From positions 1 through 64,000 of the IMG/VR virus record IMGVR_UViG_3300010153_000003: a stretch of DNA of 64,000 nucleotides; one strand, given 5' to 3'. Position 1 is the stretch's first letter. Each line of letters begins with the position of its first letter. Source of the DNA: a virus. Made by a program: the position numbers and the translations under genes. The notes beneath the pieces were generated by a model, which saw nothing but the letters and a program-made list of their open reading frames with translations, ran no database searches and was not told the origin of the DNA. Shown piece by piece: positions 48,781 to 56,120 of this stretch.

Positions 48781-48881
48781 CTAGATGGCAACCCCACTTG
48801 TACGTCTTTTGCAAAGCAGTTGATACAAGTCTTGCTTTTTGTAAGTGGCATCTCTGCCTCGCATATCCAGCATCTTGTCAT
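48777..48881 (-). CDS. 34-residue zinc-finger microprotein
   Basis: CWIC (4-7) and CINC (19-22) in 34 residues. TGA overlaps the downstream ATG (ATGA), a good sign of translation. Confidence 0.6.
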   Translation of the reverse strand: MTRCWICEAEMPLTKSKTCINCFAKDVQVGLPSR

Positions 48882-48883
48882 TT

Positions 48884-49027
48884 TCAATTTCCTTTTACCT
48901 CCTCTAACAATGCCTTGATTTTTAGAATATCATCAGGTAAGCCAATCAGGTATATTGGTGCTATCTGACCTGATATTTCAGTATTAGGTATTCTTAATGT
49001 TACGTTGTCTGATACATCAATTTTCAT
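48884..49027 (-). CDS. 47-residue beta-rich protein
   Basis: MKIDVSDNVTLRIPNTEISG, then IYLIGLPDDILKIKALLEEV. It has no Cys. ATG 49025-49027 overlaps the stop of the upstream gene. Confidence 0.5.
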   Translation of the reverse strand: MKIDVSDNVTLRIPNTEISGQIAPIYLIGLPDDILKIKALLEEVKGN

Positions 49028-49116
49028 TTTCTACACCTCTCGCATTCTGGTTTTGATTTATCATCAAAATGAATTTCTACATTGCTTGCAAAGCAAACAT
49101 GACATAAACCCATCAT
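49024..49116 (-). CDS. 30-residue Cys microprotein
   Basis: ATG 49114-49116 (or the adjacent ATG). CHVC (5-8) and CERC (25-28) around a short loop. Overlaps both neighbours. Confidence 0.55.
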   Translation of the reverse strand: MMGLCHVCFASNVEIHFDDKSKPECERCRK

Positions 49117-49331
49117 CTATATACCTCTCCCTGTTTGGCAGGTTTTTGAGCCATTTCTGACTCAGCCTGTTCGATAAGACTATCTAAAACTTTTAGCCTG
49201 TATTCTTTCATTTCTTTTGTGGTACCTATTTGACCTGGTAAACCACTTTGTAATTTTTCGCTCGATACTCTCGCTCTAACTTTTAACAAATCTGCGTGGT
49301 GATCGGCTGCTAATTTTTCATCATTCCACAT
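49113..49331 (-). CDS. Small helical protein
   Basis: A 72-residue protein, mostly helical (HADLLKVRARVSSEKLQ; KEYRLKVLDSLIEQAESEM). First gene of this leftward unit, with a divergent promoter shared with 49364. Confidence 0.5.
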   Translation of the reverse strand: MWNDEKLAADHHADLLKVRARVSSEKLQSGLPGQIGTTKEMKEYRLKVLDSLIEQAESEMAQKPAKQGEVYR

Positions 49332-49363
49332 ACTTAATATACGTCAATCACAAATATAAACGT

Positions 49364-49543
49364 ATGGACATAGGCTCGCCTAATTTAGACAGATCCATTC
49401 CGTGCAAACTTTGTAGAAAAACAGCAGTGGGTGCTGGAGGTGGATGTTGTGCAGACTGTATGATTTCCATATTGCTTGAAACGCAAAGGAATAAATATCC
49501 GATAAGCATAAAGGAATTGGAGAAAAAATGGAAAATAAGTTAG
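49364..49543 (+). CDS. 59-residue zinc-knuckle protein
   Basis: ATG 49364, TATA CTTAATATAC about 25 nt upstream. CKLC (15-18) and CCADC (about 28-32) with a Gly-rich turn (GAGGGCC). The C-terminus (KELEKKWKIS) overlaps the start of the next gene. Confidence 0.6.
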   Translation: MDIGSPNLDRSIPCKLCRKTAVGAGGGCCADCMISILLETQRNKYPISIKELEKKWKIS

Positions 49544-49866
49544 ACATGTTAGTCGAAGAAATAGAATTACTTTCCAACGTAATTACAAAACTTAATTTCG
49601 ATATGGAAGGTTTGAAAGAAGACAACGACAAACTGGTTGAAGACAGGCCATTCATGGTAAGGCAGATCCAGGCAAATGAGAAGAAACTCTTCAAATATGC
49701 AAAAGAGATAGGCAAGAAAATGGAAGTAAAACATGGATTGGATGCAAAACTAAATGTTGCGCGAATGGAAGAAGAAGCAAAGAAGCCAAAAACAGGAAAA
49801 AAGAAGACAGTTACGGCAAAGAAAGGTAAAAAAGACGAAAACTTAAAAAAGACGAAAACAAACTAA
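49528..49866 (+). CDS. Coiled-coil protein with basic tail
   Basis: A 112-residue protein with a long heptad region (MLVEEIELLSNVITKLNFDM... VRQIQANEKKLFKYAKEIGK) and a Lys-rich tail (KKKTVTAKKGKKDENLKKTK). The tail could bind DNA. It shares a transcript with the metzincin, 1 nt away. Confidence 0.6.
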   Translation: MENKLDMLVEEIELLSNVITKLNFDMEGLKEDNDKLVEDRPFMVRQIQANEKKLFKYAKEIGKKMEVKHGLDAKLNVARMEEEAKKPKTGKKKTVTAKKGKKDENLKKTKTN

Positions 49867-49867
49867 A

Positions 49868-50653
49868 TTGTTGCGCAACAAACTCTTATTTTCTTTAATT
49901 ACTATTGTTATATTAATCGGTGGTGTTAATATTATACCTGCTGATGGTGATAGATTAGAGACTCTTAAACTTAGGCATAGTGAGGCCCCCGAGGTCTGTA
50001 TGTTTGAACCTAATCCAGAGTTAGAAGCGGATAGAAAGTATAATTTTGAAGTAATAACCAGGGTATCGGTTGATATGTGGGTAGACGCATTGTCATACAA
50101 GTACCCTCAAGGCAATTGGGAGATAAAGATACATCCTACCGTGCCATGGGAAGAACATGTAAATGCAGATCGTTATGATTATCCTCATTGTAATATCATG
50201 ATTTTATTTGAACCGATATCAGACGGCAACAGACTAGGCTATGCAGTCCCTGACTTTTCAAAGTCTTCACACAAACATATGATTGTAGTCGTTCACACAT
50301 ATGAGACAGTTCCTAACAGTATAACTTTCAATCAAGACGGAACTACAACAAGGGACCTAAAACCAATGTCATTAACTGTTATACAGGCAATATTGCAACA
50401 TGAATTAGGCCATGCGTTCGGACTATTACATTACAACATATCAAATCCGTTAAGTCAAAATGAATTTGGAACAGATCGTTCAATGATGTATCCTGCTTTG
50501 AACAGTGAATCTGGTCTTATTCATATACAAGAACCTGAACTAATAATGATGGCAAAGATATATGGTGAAGACGGATGGGGTGGCCAAACACCTGTCTTGA
50601 TGCCAAAACAATGTGACTTTATACATAACATACTCGTAAAATGTGATTGGTAG
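49868..50653 (+). CDS. Secreted metzincin-type zinc metallopeptidase
   Basis: A 261-residue protein starting at TTG 49868 or 49871. Signal peptide: NKLLFSLITIVILIGGVNII (about residues 4-23), then likely cleavage. The active site HELGHAFGLLH (about 178-188) has the HExxHxxGxxH zinc pattern and RSMMYP (about 204) is a Met-turn. Matrixin-like enzymes act outside the cell. A secreted viral protease could loosen the S-layer at entry or lysis, or act on host surface proteins. Confidence 0.85.
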   Translation: MLRNKLLFSLITIVILIGGVNIIPADGDRLETLKLRHSEAPEVCMFEPNPELEADRKYNFEVITRVSVDMWVDALSYKYPQGNWEIKIHPTVPWEEHVNADRYDYPHCNIMILFEPISDGNRLGYAVPDFSKSSHKHMIVVVHTYETVPNSITFNQDGTTTRDLKPMSLTVIQAILQHELGHAFGLLHYNISNPLSQNEFGTDRSMMYPALNSESGLIHIQEPELIMMAKIYGEDGWGGQTPVLMPKQCDFIHNILVKCDW

Positions 50654-50688
50654 TCATATTTAAATACCTGGAACATACTATTGATACT

Positions 50689-50790
50689 ATGGGTTGCGGA
50701 TGCGGAGATTCATGCGAACTAAACACTGACGGTTTGTTTACTGTGAAGAAGACCAAAAAGAAAGAAGAAAAACTTAAAGACACGATATAA
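50689..50790 (+). CDS. 33-residue Cys-cluster peptide
   Basis: MGCGCGDSCELNT start at ATG 50689, 26 nt after the TATA CATATTTAAATACC (50656-50669). It has four Cys in its first nine residues and a Lys-rich tail (KKTKKKEEKLKD). Small metal-binding peptide. Confidence 0.55.
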   Translation: MGCGCGDSCELNTDGLFTVKKTKKKEEKLKDTI

Positions 50791-50822
50791 TATCACACAT
50801 TCTCTATACTACATTTTTTACA

Positions 50823-50908
50823 AAGCTATAGCTTAGGTGATTATCACCTATCACACTATCCGCTCTATACGAATATTAGTATAGTGTAGATAGAGTGATT
50901 AGTGATAG
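50823..50908. repeat. Nested palindromes and 61-bp inverted repeat
   Basis: AAGCTATAGCTT (50823-50834) is a perfect 12-bp palindrome. TAGGTGA-TTA-TCACCTA (50834-50850) is a 7-bp hairpin. CTATCAC (50848-50854) pairs with GTGATAG (50902-50908) around CTATAC (50865-50870)/GTATAG (50879-50884). No ORF lies in 50791-50990 apart from this. Confidence 0.55.
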
Positions 50909-50990
50909 TTAGTAAGTTTAGGGAACAAACGATTTTGTAGTATAGTGAAAGTAAGATAGCTATATATTACCTGTTAACCATATATAATAT

Positions 50991-51452
50991 ATGATAAGAT
51001 ATAATCTAAATAAAAATGATCTGGCTAGAAGATCAGAATTGAAAAGACTAGACAATATCCTTGTAAAATTAATTTCCAATGAAATGGGTTTAAAGAAAGA
51101 GGATATAGCTGAATTTTTCTACGATACTAAAACCAGAAGGGATAATATCATAAGCGAATATAATGAATTTATTGTACGAGATATGTTCGTCTGTATGTAC
51201 AAGTTTGCAATGGAGCCTATCCTAAAAGAAAAAAGAAGAATAGCACATAACAAGGCATCATCAAAATACAGAAAGGACAAGTTGGGAATGAATCCAAGAG
51301 ATCCAGACTTTGTACCTCTAACAAAAGCACAACAGAATAAAAGGTATGCAGAAACTGAAAAAGGAAAGGTCGCTATCAGAAAAGCAAAAGAAAAATACTA
51401 TACAAAGAAAGTAAAAAGGAAAAGACAAGCAGTTAAATCCAGATGGTGTTAA
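50991..51452 (+). CDS. Basic protein with Lys/Arg-rich tail
   Basis: A 153-residue protein. The helical N-terminal half (RRSELKRLDNILVKLIS; GLKKEDIAEFFYDTKTR) resembles a small helix-turn-helix, and the C-terminal half is highly basic (NKRYAETEKGKVAIRKAKEK). TATA AGCTATATATTACC is about 25 nt upstream. A DNA-binding regulator or structural protein is likely. Confidence 0.55.
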   Translation: MIRYNLNKNDLARRSELKRLDNILVKLISNEMGLKKEDIAEFFYDTKTRRDNIISEYNEFIVRDMFVCMYKFAMEPILKEKRRIAHNKASSKYRKDKLGMNPRDPDFVPLTKAQQNKRYAETEKGKVAIRKAKEKYYTKKVKRKRQAVKSRWC

Positions 51453-51468
51453 TAACATTTAACATTAT

Positions 51469-51479
51469 CTTTATATATC
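51469..51479 (+). promoter_or_regulatory. TATA promoter of metallothionein-like gene
   Basis: CTTTATATATC ends 19 nt before ATG 51499. Confidence 0.5.
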
Positions 51480-51498
51480 ATTTATTAATATATAGTAT

Positions 51499-51609
51499 AT
51501 GCAAAATGATCAATGTGTAACTAAAGAAATTAATTCTTGTGATTGTGATAACTGTGATTGTACAGATCACAAAAATTGTGAATGTGACGACTGTCAATGT
51601 TGTTGCTAA
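51499..51609 (+). CDS. 36-residue metallothionein-like protein
   Basis: ATG 51499 to TAA 51607. Eleven of 36 residues are Cys (positions 6, 14, 16, 19, 21, 27, 29, 32, 34, 35, 36) in the pattern CDCDNCDC...CECDDCQCCC with one His. This density is typical of metallothioneins binding several Zn or Cu ions. It has its own promoter of the strong consensus. Confidence 0.7.
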   Translation: MQNDQCVTKEINSCDCDNCDCTDHKNCECDDCQCCC

Positions 51610-51616
51610 TCAGATA

Positions 51617-51642
51617 AGTTTATATTAGATGTTAGCCTATAT
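51617..51642 (+). promoter_or_regulatory. Extended promoter TTTATATT-N5-TTAGCC (copy 4)
   Basis: AAGTTTATATTAGATGTTAG then CCTATA, just after the metallothionein-like gene. It drives the RNA candidate at 51643. Confidence 0.5.
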
Positions 51643-51752
51643 AGGGGTGGCTGTCAGGGAATACCACCATGAGCGCGCAACGGGTATGGGTTGACGGTAA
51701 CCCTCTTAAGCCACAAGACTAGAAAGAACGTCGATACGTCATCTAGTCAACC
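51643..51752 (+). ncRNA. Candidate structured RNA upstream of portal
   Basis: About 110 nt with strong predicted helices: GGTGG (51646-51650) pairs with CCACC (51664-51668), or alternatively GTGGC (51647-51651) with GCCAC (51710-51714); GGGTT (51688-51692) pairs with AACCC (51699-51703); GACTAGA (51717-51723) pairs with TCTAGTC (51742-51748) with ACGT/ACGT inside. A 17-codon ORF (51669-51722) crosses it but its coding value is doubtful. Portal has its own promoter further down. Confidence 0.5.
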
Positions 51753-51801
51753 AAAAATTTTCCAAAAAAAACAAAAATTTTCGCAAAAATAAAAAAATTT
51801 T
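51753..51801 (+). repeat. Phased A-tracts, 20-bp period
   Basis: AAAAATTTT occurs with its A-to-T junction at 51758, 51778 and 51798, exactly two DNA turns apart. Such phasing gives marked intrinsic curvature. It lies just upstream of the portal promoter (CTTTAAATAAG, about 51809). Confidence 0.6.
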
Positions 51802-51838
51802 CCGCATACTTTAAATAAGCGAACAGACACTAATATAT

Positions 51839-54007
51839 ATGGGCTTTAAAGATAGGTTTACCAATGCATATAAAGCTTTAACGTCAGTTGACAAGGGATA
51901 TACAGAAACTACGTCTAGACCAGCCATCATGCAGCCATATATGGCAACCGATACAGGAGCAAAACTACCAATTTTCCCTTTCCCACTTATAATGATCTAC
52001 GAATTATCTGATAACGTGGATGCTTTGAGGATTTCTATTGAAACAATCAACAGAGAGATGTTTAAAAACGGTTTCGAGGTAGTTGAAAAGTACAAATACA
52101 AGTGTAATAACTGTGGAAAAGAGTTTGACGGCAAACCATCAGCAACTGATGCCTTTGATCGAAAGGAAGGTGCTCCATCAGACCCTGATACAGACAAGGC
52201 ACCTGCTAGTCATGCTTCAAAAATACTAAAAAAAGCCTCAGTACCAGGCCCAAAAGAAGATGATTCACCACCACAATGTGATGAATGTTTTTCTGAAGAT
52301 ATTTCTCGTCCAAAACCAGAAAATCGTAAAATTTTACAGAAACTTTTTACAGATTTTGTCAATAATAACGACCAAACCATGGAAGATGTCGGCAGAATGA
52401 TCGAAAGAGACCTGGAAGTCGCTGATAATGCCTATTTATTACTATTAAAGAACTATTACATTAATGATACTACTGGTAAGATTGATCCAATGAAGACTAA
52501 GATTAAAGAATTGATAAGAATAGATCCTCCCCAAGTTGCAATCATCGCAGATTCAGACGGCAGAGTAGGTTTTGACGATAAAAGAAACGCTGTGTATGTT
52601 TGTCCACGATTTGAACATAGAGATAAAAGGCTCTCCAAACCACACTGTGATAGGTGCGGTGCGGAAGCATTAAAAGCACTGTTAGAAGTTTCATCAGTGT
52701 ATTCTGTAGGAGTACCTCAACCAAAAAGAGTAATTTATGCACAAGGAGAGGTTATTTGGGTTGCAGGAAAATATAAACCAGGATTAATTTACGGATTTTC
52801 ACCAATTTATGCTTTATGGAGTAAAGTAATGTCATTATCTCATATGGATGAGTATATTAGAAAATACTTTGACAAAATGCGACCACCAAGAGGACTTTTG
52901 GTCATCGCATCAAGAAACTATGAGACTTTTAGAAAATCATGGAGTACTTTGGAGCAAAGAGCAACTGAAGATCCTTATATGGTACATCCTTTGTTGGTAG
53001 AATCAGATAAAGGCGGAAGACAGATGGCACAGTGGATTGATTTCACGGGGTCACTAAAAGAATTACAATTTATAGATATTAGAAGAGAGTTAAGACAGAT
53101 TATAGGTGCAGCATATGGAGTATTGCCATTATACTTTGGAGAACTTCCATCAGGATGGGCTAACGAAGGCATGCAAGTAACTATTACTAACAGACATATC
53201 AAATGGTCACAAGATTTCTTAAAAACACATATATTTGACAGGTTGGCAAAAGAATTACAAGTAACTGATTGGAGTTTAAAACTTAGAGAAGGTGAAGAAG
53301 CAGATCAACTCAGAGATCTCGAAATAGAAGCACAAGAGATTCAGAACAACGCAACATTACAACAAATGGGATTCGATGTTAAGAGAACACACACAGGAGA
53401 ATGGGTTGTTGGAAAAGAACCAACGTTTGAACAAGTCATGTTGCCTGAAATGGTTGCACAAGAACAAGCAGCAGAACTTGGAATGTTACCACAACAAGCA
53501 GAGCCTGGTGGACAGAAGCAAGGAAGAGGAAACTCTACAACAGGTAACGGTGAACGAACTGCAGGTTCCAAACAAGGAGGTCCTATGAACAAGCGCCCAA
53601 GTGATCCTGGCGGTCAAGGACAAGGCAGTCCAACAGCAGGAGGAAAGCAAAGATCCGGAGCATTCAACGCATCACAGAAATCCATAGGACACACAGAAGA
53701 TTTTTGGGTTAGGAAAATAACAAAAGAGACTGACCTATCAGTAGATGAAGCTAGAAATATCGTAAAGACATGGGAGAAGGAATACAAAAAATCCGGAACC
53801 ATTTATTTCCCAACAACAGTTGAAGAGGATGAATTATCACCAGGATTAGCAGAAACAGTACAAAGAAAAAAGAAATCAGGCAAAACAAAATACATAATGA
53901 GACAGGAAGGAATGCCAGATATGAGTCCTAGAATAGAAGAAGAAGTGAAAAAAACATTTGATGATGAATTAGGGGACGAAGAAGAGACATCAGATACTGA
54001 TGTATGA
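51839..54007 (+). CDS. Portal protein with zinc-binding insertions
   Basis: A 722-residue protein. Portal features: PPQVAIIADSDGRV, QGEVIWVAGKYKPGLIYGFSPI, SHMDEYIRKYFDKMRPP, and the helical stem region ITNRHIKWSQDFLKTHIFD. Two insertions carry Cys pairs: CNNCGKEF (89-92) with CDEC (147-150), separated by a disordered loop, and CPRFEH... HCDRCG (about 255-274). The C-terminal third is Gly/Gln-rich and ends in a helical clip (KITKETDLSVDEARNIVK). Dodecameric portal through which the terminase pumps DNA. Confidence 0.88.
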   Translation: MGFKDRFTNAYKALTSVDKGYTETTSRPAIMQPYMATDTGAKLPIFPFPLIMIYELSDNVDALRISIETINREMFKNGFEVVEKYKYKCNNCGKEFDGKPSATDAFDRKEGAPSDPDTDKAPASHASKILKKASVPGPKEDDSPPQCDECFSEDISRPKPENRKILQKLFTDFVNNNDQTMEDVGRMIERDLEVADNAYLLLLKNYYINDTTGKIDPMKTKIKELIRIDPPQVAIIADSDGRVGFDDKRNAVYVCPRFEHRDKRLSKPHCDRCGAEALKALLEVSSVYSVGVPQPKRVIYAQGEVIWVAGKYKPGLIYGFSPIYALWSKVMSLSHMDEYIRKYFDKMRPPRGLLVIASRNYETFRKSWSTLEQRATEDPYMVHPLLVESDKGGRQMAQWIDFTGSLKELQFIDIRRELRQIIGAAYGVLPLYFGELPSGWANEGMQVTITNRHIKWSQDFLKTHIFDRLAKELQVTDWSLKLREGEEADQLRDLEIEAQEIQNNATLQQMGFDVKRTHTGEWVVGKEPTFEQVMLPEMVAQEQAAELGMLPQQAEPGGQKQGRGNSTTGNGERTAGSKQGGPMNKRPSDPGGQGQGSPTAGGKQRSGAFNASQKSIGHTEDFWVRKITKETDLSVDEARNIVKTWEKEYKKSGTIYFPTTVEEDELSPGLAETVQRKKKSGKTKYIMRQEGMPDMSPRIEEEVKKTFDDELGDEEETSDTDV

Positions 54008-54332
54008 ATATAATGCAGAAATAATTGACGTCTACGACGGAGATACTATGACATTTTTAGTTGATCTTGGTTTTTCAATCACAGTCAAAGAAAAGTTAAG
54101 ATTGGCAGGAATAAATACACCAGAGGTAAGAGGACCAGAAAAAGAAAATGGCTATAAAGTTAGGGATTATGTAAAAAAATTAATACTTGGAAAAAAGGTA
54201 AAAATTAGAGTTTACAAAAAAGGAAAATTTGGCAGATATATTGCAGAAGTAATTCTACCAGACGGAAAAAATCTTACCAAACATTTGATTGAAAAGAATA
54301 TGGGTAAAGAGTTCATGAAAGATGAATACTAG
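54000..54332 (+). CDS. Staphylococcal-nuclease-fold (SNc) protein
   Basis: A 110-residue protein overlapping the portal stop by 8 nt. It begins IIDVYDGDTMTFLVD, then RLAGINTPE (catalytic Arg and Glu region), VKIRVYKKGKFGRYIAEV and helix LTKHLIEKNMGKEF. The Asp, Arg, Glu, Arg set of thermonucleases is present. No signal peptide. Its place in the head operon hints at DNA-end or packaging roles. Confidence 0.8.
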   Translation: MYEYNAEIIDVYDGDTMTFLVDLGFSITVKEKLRLAGINTPEVRGPEKENGYKVRDYVKKLILGKKVKIRVYKKGKFGRYIAEVILPDGKNLTKHLIEKNMGKEFMKDEY

Positions 54333-54389
54333 TGCTAATATATATAAAGATAATAACAATTATATATAGGATGAACGTATATATTATGT

Positions 54390-55280
54390 ATGGCCAAGAG
54401 TAGAAACACTAAAAAATCTAAACAAACAACTGCATCTCAGAAACCACCAGGACCAAACGATGACGTGTATCGTTCAATTAGATTTAAATCAGATATAAAA
54501 ACACTAGTGGTAAGAACCGAACTTGGATATGATATGGTGTTTGAACTTAATCCACAAATCAGAGTCAATCCATATGAAGGTTCAGAAAACGGGACACCTA
54601 AATTTCAATCATCAATTATATGGAATCTTAAAGGCGTAAGGCCAAGAGGAAGCACTCTTAAACAGAATGAGATTGAAAAATTAATAACAGAAAGATCAGT
54701 ACTACCAATGGAAATGGATTGGGATGTATGTCAATTAGGTTTTGTATATTCAAACGCAAGAGATCCTAACAATCATAGATGGTGGTTAGAGACATTAAAA
54801 TCTGGACAAAAGATGGGAGAATTCACAAGTCAACTTTCAGAATATCCATTAGATATTACATCAACCGCACCTATCGGATCTAGATCATGGTTTGACGGAA
54901 TCCATCACGGACGGTTTACATTTGCAAAGGACAGTATAAAGGATGCGAAAGAAATAAACAAAGGTCATGTATTTATTGAAGGTAACGGCAAAGGTAGAAT
55001 AGGTGACATTAAAGGAAATGTAGAAATACCTGAAAATACTTACAAAGTAAGATTACGATTTGATATCAGAAAAGATCATTGGTATATAGAATTTGTAGAT
55101 CATACAGGCAATCAGATTGGGGAATCTATCACAAGCACAAATATCAAAGCAGATGCAAAATTCAAGGGACATATACTAGCAGATCCAAACAGACCAAAGG
55201 TATCAGGTATGATATTAGCAGAAGATATAATAGCAATCAAATCAGATCCGCAATTGACTATGATTAAAGGTAACATTTAA
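54390..55280 (+). CDS. Head-module protein of unknown function
   Basis: A 296-residue protein between portal and protease genes. Basic N-terminus (KSRNTKKSKQTTASQK), a beta-rich middle (IRVNPYEGSENG; WWLETLKSGQKMGEF) and a C-terminal domain with RLRFDIRKDHWYIEFVDHTG. TATA CAATTATATATAGG about 26 nt upstream. Possibly a minor head or decoration protein. Confidence 0.55.
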   Translation: MAKSRNTKKSKQTTASQKPPGPNDDVYRSIRFKSDIKTLVVRTELGYDMVFELNPQIRVNPYEGSENGTPKFQSSIIWNLKGVRPRGSTLKQNEIEKLITERSVLPMEMDWDVCQLGFVYSNARDPNNHRWWLETLKSGQKMGEFTSQLSEYPLDITSTAPIGSRSWFDGIHHGRFTFAKDSIKDAKEINKGHVFIEGNGKGRIGDIKGNVEIPENTYKVRLRFDIRKDHWYIEFVDHTGNQIGESITSTNIKADAKFKGHILADPNRPKVSGMILAEDIIAIKSDPQLTMIKGNI

Positions 55281-55305
55281 ACGTAACTAACACATTAGAT
55301 ATATT

Positions 55306-55479
55306 ATGATCTGGGATAATTTTATCAAAGGATTGAAAAAATCATTCAGTGGAGATGATCACTTGAGAGAACTAAATACATGTTCTATGTGTGGTAAGAA
55401 AAGTTTCTTCGAAAAATGTTTAAAATGTGAAGTGGATGAGGCATACAGAGGCTGGGAGAAGAAACAGAATGAAAAATAA
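55306..55479 (+). CDS. 57-residue zinc-knuckle protein
   Basis: ATG 55306 to TAA 55477. Amphipathic N-terminal helix (MIWDNFIKGLKKSF) then CSMCGKKS and CLKCE, a compact zinc ribbon. Basic tail. Its end overlaps the next start by 11 nt. Confidence 0.6.
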   Translation: MIWDNFIKGLKKSFSGDDHLRELNTCSMCGKKSFFEKCLKCEVDEAYRGWEKKQNEK

Positions 55480-55684
55480 GAAGAAAGATCCTTATGAATA
55501 TATAACACCAGATAATTTTGATATGGTTAGGCAATGTCTAATGCAGGGGCTACACTCTAAAGATCCAAAATCAATAGTAGAAAGCATGAAGAAAGTAACA
55601 GATATACCTGCTGATGCTATAGAAGCAATAGTTAGTCAGGAAATAGGAGGCGCATTCGACGCATGGCAGGAACAGAATGGCTGA
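55469..55684 (+). CDS. Small head-region helical protein
   Basis: 71 residues from ATG 55469 (MKNKKKDPYEYI); an upstream in-frame ATG 55427 would overlap the zinc protein more. Helical (FDMVRQCLMQGLH; SKDPKSIVESMKKV) with a Q/G-rich end. Overlaps the next start by 8 nt. Confidence 0.5.
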   Translation: MKNKKKDPYEYITPDNFDMVRQCLMQGLHSKDPKSIVESMKKVTDIPADAIEAIVSQEIGGAFDAWQEQNG

Positions 55685-56120
55685 TAAGTTAGACGTAAAT
55701 ACAGGTGGAACTGCCGCAGGTAACAAAATATGGGATATGCATCAGAAAGATGAACAGAAACATGTTAATAATCATAAAGAAGGATTCTGTTGGAATTGTG
55801 AGAAGAAAAAAGCAGTTTCAGCAACAATGTTTAACGTCTGTGCCCACTGTAGAAGAAATAGAGGTCCAGAATTCACACTTGTAACGTTAGCAGACAAAGG
55901 ATGGGACTTGTGTATGTTCTGTGGAAAGTATTCATGGGATATAAAACAAATTAATGCTAGATTGTGTTATAGTTGTCACGGCAGAATCAGAGAGAAGTTA
56001 CGTGATTTCAGAAGAGCAGGAGGCACTACTAAGGTAGATCCGTTTTGGAAGAGTATGCGTAGAAACCTAGGTAAAGATTATTTGTTTAAAGAAGGTTATA
56101 CCAGAAACTTTAGAAAGTAA
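55677..56120 (+). CDS. Zinc-ribbon protein of the head region
   Basis: A 147-residue protein with CWNCEKK (38-41), CAHCRR (55-58), CMFCGKY (79-82) and CYSCHG (97-100), so two complete zinc ribbons. The C-terminus is basic (RIREKLRDFRRAGG; FWKSMRRNLGKD). Nucleic-acid binding is likely. Confidence 0.65.
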   Translation: MADKLDVNTGGTAAGNKIWDMHQKDEQKHVNNHKEGFCWNCEKKKAVSATMFNVCAHCRRNRGPEFTLVTLADKGWDLCMFCGKYSWDIKQINARLCYSCHGRIREKLRDFRRAGGTTKVDPFWKSMRRNLGKDYLFKEGYTRNFRK

